Shown in pieces: positions 1 through 8,315 of a stretch of 64,000 nt of DNA. Source of the DNA: JAFDXJ01 sp038257845. Its GTDB lineage: Bacteria; Bacteroidota; Bacteroidia; Chitinophagales; Chitinophagaceae. The stretch lies in NCBI GenBank assembly GCA_038257845.1, contig JBBSQL010000001.1, forward strand, positions 124,001 through 188,000. The letters run 5' to 3'. Each line of letters starts with the position of its first letter. Position 1 is the stretch's first letter. The translations under genes were made by a program, and so were the position numbers. The notes below the pieces were generated by a model. It saw only the letters and a list, made by a program, of their open reading frames with translations, made no database searches and was not told the DNA's origin.

Positions 1-204
1 TAAAGACAAAACCGGACCCGGAAGTATTGCCGCCGTTGGAATAGGAAATTTAGGATTTGGAGATTTTTGATTTAGGATTTTTTGATTTCGGTTGGGGATT
101 TTATTTGCATTTTCTTTATTTGAATTTTTATAACTCTTTTTTATTTGTTGGAATACGGATAAGAAATGTTTTTTTTAAAATTAAAATCCTGCTGTCATTT
201 TTGA
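1..204. other. Left-edge non-coding stretch
   Basis: No convincing gene is visible. Bases 3-44 could be the last codons of a plus-strand gene that starts outside the window, ending in TAG at 42-44, but there is too little to judge. Bases 45-110 are low-complexity DNA built on imperfect GATTTAGGA-like units, of the kind often found between genes in these bacteria. The short open frame at 57-251 reads as Phe/Leu-rich low-complexity sequence and is not supported as a gene. Confidence 0.4.
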
Positions 205-636
205 CTAATTTGGTTTATAATATATTGCCGGATCAAAGTTGTCTTGTTTAATCTTTAATAGAATATAGCAATCATTATTTTTAGAATACTCTTTGTCTAT
301 TTTCAGTTGCGTTTTGTCTTTATTGCTCATTAAAATTTTCCGGAAAATATCTCCTAGTCTTTTTATGTCTGCTAAACTTCCATATATACCTGATTCCATT
401 ATCATAGGAGCATTCCAGGTAATTACTTTTAAGTAAGAGTCAGGACCATAATGCGCATGCTCACTGATTTCTTTTTTAGACTTATCTATTGCATAGGCAA
501 ATAACAACTCACTAAAATTTAATAAACCACCTTTCGAACCGATAAATATCCAACACCTTTTGTGTGCATTAAATTCATAATAGAAACCTAACGATCTCCA
601 TTCATTCCTGTATTGAATATCAAAAGAAGAGCTCAT
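205..636 (-). CDS. Hypothetical protein, possibly immunity-protein-like
   Basis: A 143-residue soluble protein with no signal peptide or membrane segment. A central GSKGGLLNFSELLFAYA stretch, followed about 15 residues later by a His-containing segment, recalls small immunity proteins of the Imm32 type, but the likeness is weak and read by eye. It starts 11 bases after the stop of the secreted protein gene at 648-1181 on the same strand, so the two are probably co-transcribed. Function unknown; the gene call is fairly safe, the family hint is not. Confidence 0.6.
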   Translation of the reverse strand: MSSSFDIQYRNEWRSLGFYYEFNAHKRCWIFIGSKGGLLNFSELLFAYAIDKSKKEISEHAHYGPDSYLKVITWNAPMIMESGIYGSLADIKRLGDIFRKILMSNKDKTQLKIDKEYSKNNDCYILLKIKQDNFDPAIYYKPN

Positions 637-647
637 GTTTTATGCTT

Positions 648-1181
648 CTACCAGGTTTTTGAATACTTCCTGGAAATGCGCATAACCCAGGCATTGATAT
701 TTCCATTTTTATATGTGTGAAAATTGATTGTACAATTTTGATAGTGGACGTAAATGTCCAGCGTATCGGCTACACGCGTTTCAACAGGTGTGATACACCC
801 AGTAAATTTTTTAAACTGTATGTCAAAATCTGCCCTGGCTTCTGTTTCATCACTGCCATAGTTTTTTGGAAAACTGAATAAAGTAGCTCCATCATCCGGG
901 TCATCATTGATCAAAGTTTCAATTGTGCCGGGAATAGAAATTGTGGAAGTGAATACATGATCTGTACGGTAATAAATAGATTTTACTACACTGCCTTTTA
1001 TGCTGGCAAGATTATTATTTGAAACCAGTTCTGCAAGCTTAAGAAAAATTTCGCAATCACTATCGGGTGTTGTTTTATCTACAGCAACTATGTATTTGGG
1101 TTTAAATGTTTCACTATTACTTTGAGTTGTATTAAATCCAAAAGCAGCAAATAGAAATGCAGTAAAAATAAGTTTCTTCAT
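648..1181 (-). CDS. Secreted hypothetical protein
   Basis: A 177-residue protein with a clear N-terminal signal peptide (MKKLIFTAFLFAAFGF, cleavage near residue 22). The mature part contains Cys residues near positions 43, 129 and 150 and several beta-strand-like segments, so a small periplasmic or exported fold with a disulphide is plausible. No known domain is recognised. It is the first gene of a probable two-gene unit with the 143-residue protein downstream. The 326 bases upstream (1182-1507) hold AT-rich, T-rich low-complexity DNA and the promoter of the divergent gene. Confidence 0.65.
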   Translation of the reverse strand: MKKLIFTAFLFAAFGFNTTQSNSETFKPKYIVAVDKTTPDSDCEIFLKLAELVSNNNLASIKGSVVKSIYYRTDHVFTSTISIPGTIETLINDDPDDGATLFSFPKNYGSDETEARADFDIQFKKFTGCITPVETRVADTLDIYVHYQNCTINFHTYKNGNINAWVMRISRKYSKTW

Positions 1182-1485
1182 TCGTTATTTTTTTTTAAAA
1201 ATACTGACAATTTTAATATTGTTTGTAGGTGTTTGAGGGTATTTTATTATTGCTTAGTTAGTCATTTACTAATTTTTACAATTTCCAATTATTCGAAGAA
1301 TTCAGCAAAGAATTATAGGTTTATAATCAAAGCCAGTTTTTTGAATGAAATTCTTTGAATGCCTACCATTCTATAATTTTTAGTTTTTTCTTTTTAACTC
1401 CTCAACGCTCATAACCCAAACCTTTTAGTTTTTATCTTTTCGCTTTTAGTTTTCCATTTTATCTTTTCCTTCAAAAAATGATCTA

Positions 1486-1493
1486 TACATTTG
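1486..1493 (+). promoter_or_regulatory. Bacteroidota -7 promoter element
   Basis: TACATTTG matches the TAnnTTTG consensus used by the Bacteroidota primary sigma factor. It lies 14 bases before the ATG of the glutaminyl cyclase gene, giving a very short leader. The rest of 1182-1507 is AT-rich with no other recognisable feature. Confidence 0.6.
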
Positions 1494-1507
1494 CCCTTTA
1501 ATTTTTT

Positions 1508-2320
1508 ATGAAAAAACTGATCACCGCTTTTACCCTGCTTGCGTTTTTAGCCTGTAATAACAACGATAATAATAATCCGCCACCTGTAGTGGATAATGAT
1601 AACCCGCCTCCGCCGGCCATCACTTACCAGGTATTGAAAATTTACCCGCACGACACTGCATCTTATACGCAGGGACTAATCTGGCAAAATGGGAAACTCT
1701 ATGAAGGCACGGGACTTCCGGCCAAAAGCAAATTGCGCATCGTCAATTTGGATAATGGCAAAGCAGAAAAAGAAATAAATCTTCCGGCTGATGAATTCGG
1801 CGAAGGCATTACTATTTTCAATAATAAAATTTACCAGCTCACCTGGCAGAATAATAAAGTGCATGAATATGATGCCGTCACTTTTCAGAAGATCCGCGAT
1901 TTCGACTGGCCTTTCCAGGGTTGGGGCATTACGCACAATGACAGTGAACTAATTGTAAGTACCGGCAGCAGTAATTTATATTATGTGGATCCTATCACTT
2001 TTAAAGTGAAAAAAATTGTGGGTGTTACTGATAATTATGGCCCGGTGGGAAATCTCAATGAACTGGAATTTATTAACGGAGCAGTTTATGCAAATGTGTA
2101 TGAAACGAATTATATCGTTAAAATAGATCCGGAAACCGGGAAGGTAATTGGCAAAATGGATCTCACTGGTATCATGAGTAAAAATGGTATTAGTTATGAT
2201 GCACAATACCTCGACGCACAAGGCGGCGTACTGAATGGTATCGCGTATGACAGCGCTAAAAATGTTTTATTGATTACTGGAAAATTCTGGCCTGCTTTAT
2301 TTGAAATAAAAATCAACTAA
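1508..2320 (+). CDS. Glutaminyl-peptide cyclotransferase (bacterial/plant-type), lipoprotein
   Basis: A 270-residue protein of the glutamine cyclotransferase family, a five-bladed beta-propeller that converts N-terminal Gln to pyroglutamate on exported proteins. Family landmarks visible are YTQGL (53-57), an EGITIF segment near 98, GWGITH near 138 and NELEF near 185. The N-terminus is hydrophobic and ends at Cys16 (FLAC), followed by an Asn/Asp/Pro-rich tether, which fits a lipoprotein held at the cell envelope. T9SS-secreted proteins of this phylum often carry N-terminal Gln, a plausible substrate. Its last 8 bases overlap the convergent methyltransferase gene. Confidence 0.88.
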   Translation: MKKLITAFTLLAFLACNNNDNNNPPPVVDNDNPPPPAITYQVLKIYPHDTASYTQGLIWQNGKLYEGTGLPAKSKLRIVNLDNGKAEKEINLPADEFGEGITIFNNKIYQLTWQNNKVHEYDAVTFQKIRDFDWPFQGWGITHNDSELIVSTGSSNLYYVDPITFKVKKIVGVTDNYGPVGNLNELEFINGAVYANVYETNYIVKIDPETGKVIGKMDLTGIMSKNGISYDAQYLDAQGGVLNGIAYDSAKNVLLITGKFWPALFEIKIN

Positions 2321-3221
2321 GCTTTCGCTTCTTAATTATATAGATAACCGAACTGCAGTTTTGAATATTTTTCAATGTCTGCATATTGGATACAAAGCCT
2401 TGTACTAAACCGGAAAAATAATCATCTTTTTTCCGCTCATATTTTTCACTGAGCAAGCTTACATAAAAGCTGTCGAACCACATTGGCTTTACAGAAATCA
2501 CTTCAAAGCCATTCACATACATTAATTTTTGCATACTCTTTGGTGAAAAATGATAGAGATGCCGCGGCACATCATAAGCAGCCCATTGTTCTTTGTAATG
2601 CTGCGCATCATTGCTGGTATAGTTTGGTACAGCTATTATTAAATAACCATCATCTTTTAAAGTACGGTGAAAGACCTGTATATAATCCTGTAAACGATGG
2701 ATGTGTTCCAATACATGCCAGAGCGTGATCACATCAAAGCGTTTATCTTCCAGTTCAAATAAAAATGTGGGATGTTGCAGGATGATCGCATATTTTTTCA
2801 GGGCGTTGGCTCTTGCTGTATCATCAGGCTCCATGCCCAATACCTGCCAGCCTACAGTCTGCATTTCAGAAACGAATGTCCCGGTTCCCGCGCCAATGTC
2901 CAGGAGTGTACCCGAACTTTTCCGGGTAAGTTTTTCTATTAATTTTCTTTTTGACTTTATGGTATGACCGCGAACCCAATGATAGGCACGATTAATAAAC
3001 CCTTTTTTAGAATCTGTATGGGAAATATATTCATCCGATTTATAGTAAGGCGCCATTGCTTCCGCTGCCGGTGCGTCTTGCGTAAAGCGGAGTGTACACA
3101 TTTTACATTCAAAAATTTCAAACTCCTCGCCACTCACATTATAATCTTTGACTGAAGTATAATGTGCAATAGTAGGACTATCGCATACAGGGCAATTTGT
3201 ATAGGTAATGGTATTTTTCAC
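2313..3221 (-). CDS. Class I SAM-dependent methyltransferase with N-terminal zinc ribbon
   Basis: A 302-residue protein. Residues about 10-45 hold two CxxC pairs (CPVC and CKMC), a zinc ribbon. Residues about 100-205 form a Rossmann methyltransferase fold with SAM-binding motif LLDIGAGTGTF, an acidic residue after the next strand (GMEPDD) and a WHVLEHI segment typical of Methyltransf_11/23-type enzymes. Substrate unknown; related enzymes act on sugars, lipids or small metabolites in surface-polysaccharide clusters, but no such cluster is present here. Convergent with the glutaminyl cyclase gene. Confidence 0.85.
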   Translation of the reverse strand: MKNTITYTNCPVCDSPTIAHYTSVKDYNVSGEEFEIFECKMCTLRFTQDAPAAEAMAPYYKSDEYISHTDSKKGFINRAYHWVRGHTIKSKRKLIEKLTRKSSGTLLDIGAGTGTFVSEMQTVGWQVLGMEPDDTARANALKKYAIILQHPTFLFELEDKRFDVITLWHVLEHIHRLQDYIQVFHRTLKDDGYLIIAVPNYTSNDAQHYKEQWAAYDVPRHLYHFSPKSMQKLMYVNGFEVISVKPMWFDSFYVSLLSEKYERKKDDYFSGLVQGFVSNMQTLKNIQNCSSVIYIIKKRKLS

Positions 3222-3318
3222 GATTTACAAAGTAAGTAAAGTTAATAATACAAAAAATACCTTCATAAAGGTATATTTTTAAAACTTTGTTTTTCTTTCT
3301 TTACCGTAACTTTCCATT

Positions 3319-4686
3319 ATGGCTTTTTCATTGCATGCATTCACCGGGAAATCAAAACCATTTGTTTTTTATATCCCGTTTACTTTTTACTTTATTCTAT
3401 TTGCCGCTGGTACTTTTTTATTATGGAAATATATCAATGTGACGGCAGCCATGCCGGGAAATTCATTTTCAGAAATTATATCACTTTTACTAAAAGTCAT
3501 TTTATTTTCTATTGTAGTGCTGATTGCTTTTTGCTTTCTTACTGTGCTGGTATCATTTATATATTTAGTTATTGTAAAGAAAAGAGGAAAGCTCGTTACG
3601 CTTTTTAGCATGTCTTCCACAAATGAACAATTGGCCAATAAACCTTTTATCCAAATAGAAATTCATCCACTCTTAAAACCAGCATTTGGTTTTTTAAAAT
3701 TTCGTATCCGGTATAATGAAAAAATGTATTCCGCAAAATTTCAACCCATTGAAAAAAATGCGTTTAGTTTTTTCTCCAAAAAATATACAGCTTCCTTTTT
3801 TTGGGATTTACCCGAGATCAAAACGTACCAGGTAGAAAAAGCATGGATTTATTTTGAAGACCTTTTCCAGTTTTTTTCTATAGCTGTACCATTGCCTGTC
3901 AATGATAATTTTTATAATCCGCCACCTGCCAGGGAAATTCCTCCATTGTCTATTACACCCAGGAAAACCGATGAAGAAAATCAGCGCGTGGATGAGATCC
4001 GGAAAATGGAAGGGGAATATTTAAATTATAAACATTTTGAAGGCCAGGATGATGTGCGAAGAATTGCCTGGCCTGTGTATGCGCGAAGCAGGGAACTGGT
4101 CGTACGTATTCCTGAAACCCTTGATACGTATGCTTCACAGGTTTACTTGTACGCAACATTTTATACTGGATTTAAGACTGAAAATATGCCGGCGGTGCAA
4201 ATTCTTTTTTTAAATTATTATAAAACATTGCTCTGGAATATCTGTCGCGATATTCAGCAGAAGGGTTTTCAAATGAATTTTATTCCTGATTTAAATGATC
4301 AGCCCGAATCGGAAAATGCAGAAAAAGATATTCGGGAAAAAATAGCCGCGCATGCCTGGCAAAATGAACAAACACTGCAGGCTTTTATCAAATTAAATAA
4401 TGCCGCAGCAATTGTTGTTTCTTCCTTATGCCCGGTGGATGAAATCCGTGAATTAATGTATCAAAGAAATGAATCCACACTTTTTATTTTGATCAAATTG
4501 AGTGATGCAATACAGAAAGCAGGCATTATGCATTTCGTTAGCTGGCTTTTTATCCAACAGGAAAAAAATGATGCGGAGAAATACAGGGCCGGCTGGCAAT
4601 TGTCAACAGCGCGTTTTGCTATTTTGGAAAATGAAAAAAAACTGGTTGCACTTTTTAATGAGAATTCTAAAACCATGATCCTTTAA
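3319..4686 (+). CDS. DUF58 domain-containing membrane protein
   Basis: A 455-residue protein with two membrane segments near residues 15-35 and 55-80, then a soluble part. The family signature GQDDVRRIAWPVYARSRELV lies near residues 239-258. DUF58 proteins are encoded with MoxR AAA+ ATPases and transglutaminase-like membrane proteins and are thought to work with them in envelope or protein-complex maturation; the exact role is unsettled. The next gene begins only three bases after the stop, so this is the first gene of an operon running to 10325. TAACTTTC at 3308-3315 is a near match to the -7 element. Confidence 0.88.
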   Translation: MAFSLHAFTGKSKPFVFYIPFTFYFILFAAGTFLLWKYINVTAAMPGNSFSEIISLLLKVILFSIVVLIAFCFLTVLVSFIYLVIVKKRGKLVTLFSMSSTNEQLANKPFIQIEIHPLLKPAFGFLKFRIRYNEKMYSAKFQPIEKNAFSFFSKKYTASFFWDLPEIKTYQVEKAWIYFEDLFQFFSIAVPLPVNDNFYNPPPAREIPPLSITPRKTDEENQRVDEIRKMEGEYLNYKHFEGQDDVRRIAWPVYARSRELVVRIPETLDTYASQVYLYATFYTGFKTENMPAVQILFLNYYKTLLWNICRDIQQKGFQMNFIPDLNDQPESENAEKDIREKIAAHAWQNEQTLQAFIKLNNAAAIVVSSLCPVDEIRELMYQRNESTLFILIKLSDAIQKAGIMHFVSWLFIQQEKNDAEKYRAGWQLSTARFAILENEKKLVALFNENSKTMIL

Positions 4687-4689
4687 ATT

Positions 4690-7329
4690 TTGAAAATAGC
4701 CCGCATCCATAGTACCCAAAAAGTGATTGCACAAATGCTGTTCTTAGGTTTGCCTACGATCGTATTGGTGGGCTGGTTTATTTATACCGGCAATAATTTT
4801 TATTCCATCCTGGAAAATAATTTTATTGCACAAACGATTTATTTTTCATTGGGCTTATTCACGGCATTTATTTTTTATGCATACAAGTTCCGCTTTTTTA
4901 CCACAACTATTTTATTGGCTTTTTTATTAGGCATTTTATATTCGATCATTAAAAATGTGACTGTGGGCGAGTTTGATGCATTTTTCGCATCTGTCCATTT
5001 TTTGATTTTTTCCATTTTATTCATTGTCGGCTGGATCACGGGATATGGATTATCCCGCTCAACAATCTATTCTATTATATGGCCTTTATTGATGTGCACC
5101 TGCCAAATAATTTTAGTGGGAAAAACAAGTGACATCAAAGCCAGCACCATAATTGCCTCATTTGCACCTGTACTTTTATATACATTTTATATCATTTATA
5201 CAGCCGCACTAATTCGAAATACAGATGAAAATAAAAAAGATTTGAAATGGTATTTTTCTGCACGAATGGCTGGCTTCCTAAGTTTATTGTTGCTTTTATT
5301 ATTTGCTGTCTTTTCTATTTTTCAACCTGAATTCAAAGCTATCGAAAAAGAATGGGGCGGCAGCAAAGGCAAAGAAGGTAAGGAAGGTGGCCAAAATAAT
5401 CAGCAAAGTATGACGCATGAAAATAAAGACGGCTCAGTGAGTAATAATAATAGCATGTCTTTAAGTGGCTCGCTCAATAAAAGTAAGAAACTTGTTTTCG
5501 TTGCGCGGCTGGATAACTTTTTCCCGGACAGTACTACACCAAACCCATTGTATTTTACAAGTGATTATTATACAAAATTTGATACGGCAATACAGGCTTT
5601 TGAAATTGACCCGAACATGCCGGACAATGATCTCTTCAAACCTGATCCTTCTAAAATTCCATTGTTTTTTGCAATGACTGATTCCAGTGTTGTTGCAAAT
5701 TCGTTTGCGCGCCTGGACCGACGCGTGGTAAATGCTGAAGTGTATAAAGTCTTGCTTTCACCGGATGCGTACCTCGCTCCTGCTACTGCATTTTTTTGTC
5801 AGCCAATCTCTGTACCACCTGAATATAAAGAGCAATATAAAAGTGCATACCGTGCAAAAATGTGGGTAAGCAATTTAAACAGCGCCTACTTTATTTATAA
5901 TCCAGCGGGAAACCAGGCGCTGGAAGATTTCCAGGAAGAACGTTTTCAGCAATTACGTAAAGTGACAAATTATCAAGGCGTTGATAAAAAGTTTCTCGAT
6001 TACTATACGTACATGCCTGCTGATAATGACTATGATAGCATTCGCATTCTCGCACAGGAAATTACTGCGAAGGCAAAAACACCCATGGATAAAATGGTCG
6101 CGATACGGGATTATTTTTTAAGTAAAGATGCTTTTGGCCAGCCACTCTTTGCTTACTCTGATAACCCGGGAATTCCAGGATTACCGAGTGCTTCAAAACT
6201 TAATTATTTTCTTTTTCAAAACAGAAAAGGGTATTGCGCTTATTTCGCCGGTGCCACTTTATTTATGCTGCGTGCACTAGGAATTCCATCACGCGTTTCT
6301 TCGGGATTTTTAACGGTAAATAGAAGCAATAAAAATCCGGGATGGTATTGGTTTTATGAAGACCAGGCGCATGCCTGGGTACAGGTATTTTTCCCGGGTT
6401 ATGGCTGGATGGATTTTGATACAACTATTCCGGATGTAAATACAGAACAGTCACCACAGCCGGATGGAACACCGCCACTAAACCTGCAACAGCCTTTGTT
6501 TGTAGCGGATGGAACTATTTCAAGTTTGGATACGTTGCATAAAATAATTTCTTTATCTGTAAAAAAATTATTGTTTCATGATCAAAATTATACGGCTTCC
6601 ACAGCAGTTGATATTTCATTGGAAATTTCACTCGCTTCTATCATTCGGGATACTGGAATTGTAACGATGCAATCATTGACAAAAAATATGCATATCACGG
6701 CTGCATCATATGCAGAAGTGTTGAAAAATATAAAAGCGACAAGTACGGATAGCGTGGCTTCTATTTTTAAAAAATTAACGCAACCAGTTCCTGTTGATGA
6801 AATAAAAATTATAGATGAAACGGCAGCAAAAGAAACCGCTAAAAAAGAAAGTGAAAACGCTAAAAGTTTTGACTGGATTCAATTTGCAAAGATTGCTGGA
6901 ATGACAATTTTATTTTTAATTCTATTGTTGTTTTTATTTCCTTTAATTACATGGCTTATTTTTGATACGCAAGCGAAGTCTGCAATACCGGGAAATAAAA
7001 AAGCATTTCTCATCAACAGGGCATTGAGTTTTTATTTAAATCAATTAGGATATAAAAATAAGGTTAGAAGTCCGCATGAATATGCGCTTTCATTAGATCA
7101 GCAATTTGGAACGAAGATTACTACATTCAGTGATTTGTATCAGCAAATAAAATATAGCAAACAGGAAGCAAGTGAAGCAGAAAAAAATTCAATGCAACCT
7201 TTTTATTCAAATACTATAAAAAATATTAGAGGAAAAATATCTTTATCGAAAAGAACAGTTGCGTTCTTAAATATAAACAGGTCATTTCAGTTTTTCAAAA
7301 AAATCAAAACAGATACACATGGAGCATGA
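4690..7329 (+). CDS. Transglutaminase-like membrane protein (TgpA type)
   Basis: An 879-residue protein starting at TTG, the only start that follows the DUF58 stop closely. The first 210 residues hold about six membrane helices. A long periplasmic part carries a transglutaminase-like core with a Cys-His-Asp triad at about C516 (GYCAYF), H561 (QAHAWV) and D575 (WMDFD). One more membrane helix near 735-755 precedes a cytoplasmic tail. Family members are papain-fold enzymes or peptide-binding relatives. The intact triad suggests catalysis; the substrate is unknown. It overlaps the MoxR gene by 11 bases, indicating translational coupling. Confidence 0.87.
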   Translation: MKIARIHSTQKVIAQMLFLGLPTIVLVGWFIYTGNNFYSILENNFIAQTIYFSLGLFTAFIFYAYKFRFFTTTILLAFLLGILYSIIKNVTVGEFDAFFASVHFLIFSILFIVGWITGYGLSRSTIYSIIWPLLMCTCQIILVGKTSDIKASTIIASFAPVLLYTFYIIYTAALIRNTDENKKDLKWYFSARMAGFLSLLLLLLFAVFSIFQPEFKAIEKEWGGSKGKEGKEGGQNNQQSMTHENKDGSVSNNNSMSLSGSLNKSKKLVFVARLDNFFPDSTTPNPLYFTSDYYTKFDTAIQAFEIDPNMPDNDLFKPDPSKIPLFFAMTDSSVVANSFARLDRRVVNAEVYKVLLSPDAYLAPATAFFCQPISVPPEYKEQYKSAYRAKMWVSNLNSAYFIYNPAGNQALEDFQEERFQQLRKVTNYQGVDKKFLDYYTYMPADNDYDSIRILAQEITAKAKTPMDKMVAIRDYFLSKDAFGQPLFAYSDNPGIPGLPSASKLNYFLFQNRKGYCAYFAGATLFMLRALGIPSRVSSGFLTVNRSNKNPGWYWFYEDQAHAWVQVFFPGYGWMDFDTTIPDVNTEQSPQPDGTPPLNLQQPLFVADGTISSLDTLHKIISLSVKKLLFHDQNYTASTAVDISLEISLASIIRDTGIVTMQSLTKNMHITAASYAEVLKNIKATSTDSVASIFKKLTQPVPVDEIKIIDETAAKETAKKESENAKSFDWIQFAKIAGMTILFLILLLFLFPLITWLIFDTQAKSAIPGNKKAFLINRALSFYLNQLGYKNKVRSPHEYALSLDQQFGTKITTFSDLYQQIKYSKQEASEAEKNSMQPFYSNTIKNIRGKISLSKRTVAFLNINRSFQFFKKIKTDTHGA

Positions 7330-8311
7330 AACACAAATGCAGGAAGCATTGTCAAAAATTAATGCACTTGCCGATAATATCGGAACAGTTATAAAAGGGA
7401 AAAGAGAACAGGCAGAATTTGTAATAACAGCTTTGCTTGCGAAAGGCCATATTTTAATGGAAGATAATCCCGGTACGGGAAAAACTGTCATGGCTAAAAC
7501 CCTTGCCAGTTCTATAGCCGGGAATGGCGGGCATGATTCAGCCAATTTTAAAAGAATTCAGTTTACACCGGATTTATTACCCATGGATTTGTTAGGTACG
7601 AATATTTTTGAGGATGATAAAAAAGAATTTATTTTTAAAAAAGGCCCTTTGTTTTGTAATATTTTATTGGCTGATGAGATCAACCGTGCATCTCCAAAAG
7701 TGCAGTCTGCATTATTAGAATGTATGGCTGAAAATCAGATCACGATGGGCGAAACAACTTATAAACTGGAAAACTTATTTTTTACAATTGCTACACAAAA
7801 CCCGATTGAAATGGAAGGTACTTATCCCCTTCCCGCTGCACAGCTCGATCGTTTTTTTCTGAAAATTCATTTTGGTTATGCCGATGAAGAGACAGAATTA
7901 TCTATTTATAAAAATTACCTCGGCATTCAACACAACCTTGAAAATGTGAAGCAGGTTTTGGGTATGGAGGACATTTTATTTTTACAAAATCAAACGGAAT
8001 CTGTTTTTATTCATGATGAATTAATAGCGGGAGTGCGCAATATTATTTGGGCTACCAGAAAACAACCTGATATTTTATTGCCGGCTTCCACAAGAAGTGG
8101 CATTACCTATTTGAAATGTTTAAAAGCGTATGCGTTGGTGAAAGGACGGAATTATGTTACGGAGAATGATTTGAAAACCCTTTCCACGCCTGTATTACTG
8201 CATCGTCTAATATTCAGAACAAAAGATGCAAAGGACAAAGCGCTGGCTGCAATACTTGATGTAGAATTAAACAGGCTCAATAAATTATCTATACAAGTGG
8301 CTCATTCCTGA
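7319..8311 (+). CDS. MoxR family AAA+ ATPase
   Basis: A 330-residue cytoplasmic ATPase with Walker A EDNPGTGKT (48-56), Walker B LLADEINRASP near 117-127, a sensor 1 TQNP near 160, and an arginine-rich C-terminal lid. This is full length for the family. MoxR ATPases act as chaperone-like motors that help mature or assemble protein complexes, usually with the neighbouring DUF58 and transglutaminase-like proteins, as here. The ATG lies inside the end of the preceding gene, and the TPR gene follows after 4 bases. Confidence 0.92.
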   Translation: MEHETQMQEALSKINALADNIGTVIKGKREQAEFVITALLAKGHILMEDNPGTGKTVMAKTLASSIAGNGGHDSANFKRIQFTPDLLPMDLLGTNIFEDDKKEFIFKKGPLFCNILLADEINRASPKVQSALLECMAENQITMGETTYKLENLFFTIATQNPIEMEGTYPLPAAQLDRFFLKIHFGYADEETELSIYKNYLGIQHNLENVKQVLGMEDILFLQNQTESVFIHDELIAGVRNIIWATRKQPDILLPASTRSGITYLKCLKAYALVKGRNYVTENDLKTLSTPVLLHRLIFRTKDAKDKALAAILDVELNRLNKLSIQVAHS

Positions 8312-8315
8312 TCTT

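Noticed and set aside
57..251. Plus-strand open frame of 64 codons at the left edge
   Set aside because: Phe/Leu/Tyr-rich low-complexity translation of AT-rich repeat DNA; it overlaps the end of a supported minus-strand gene.
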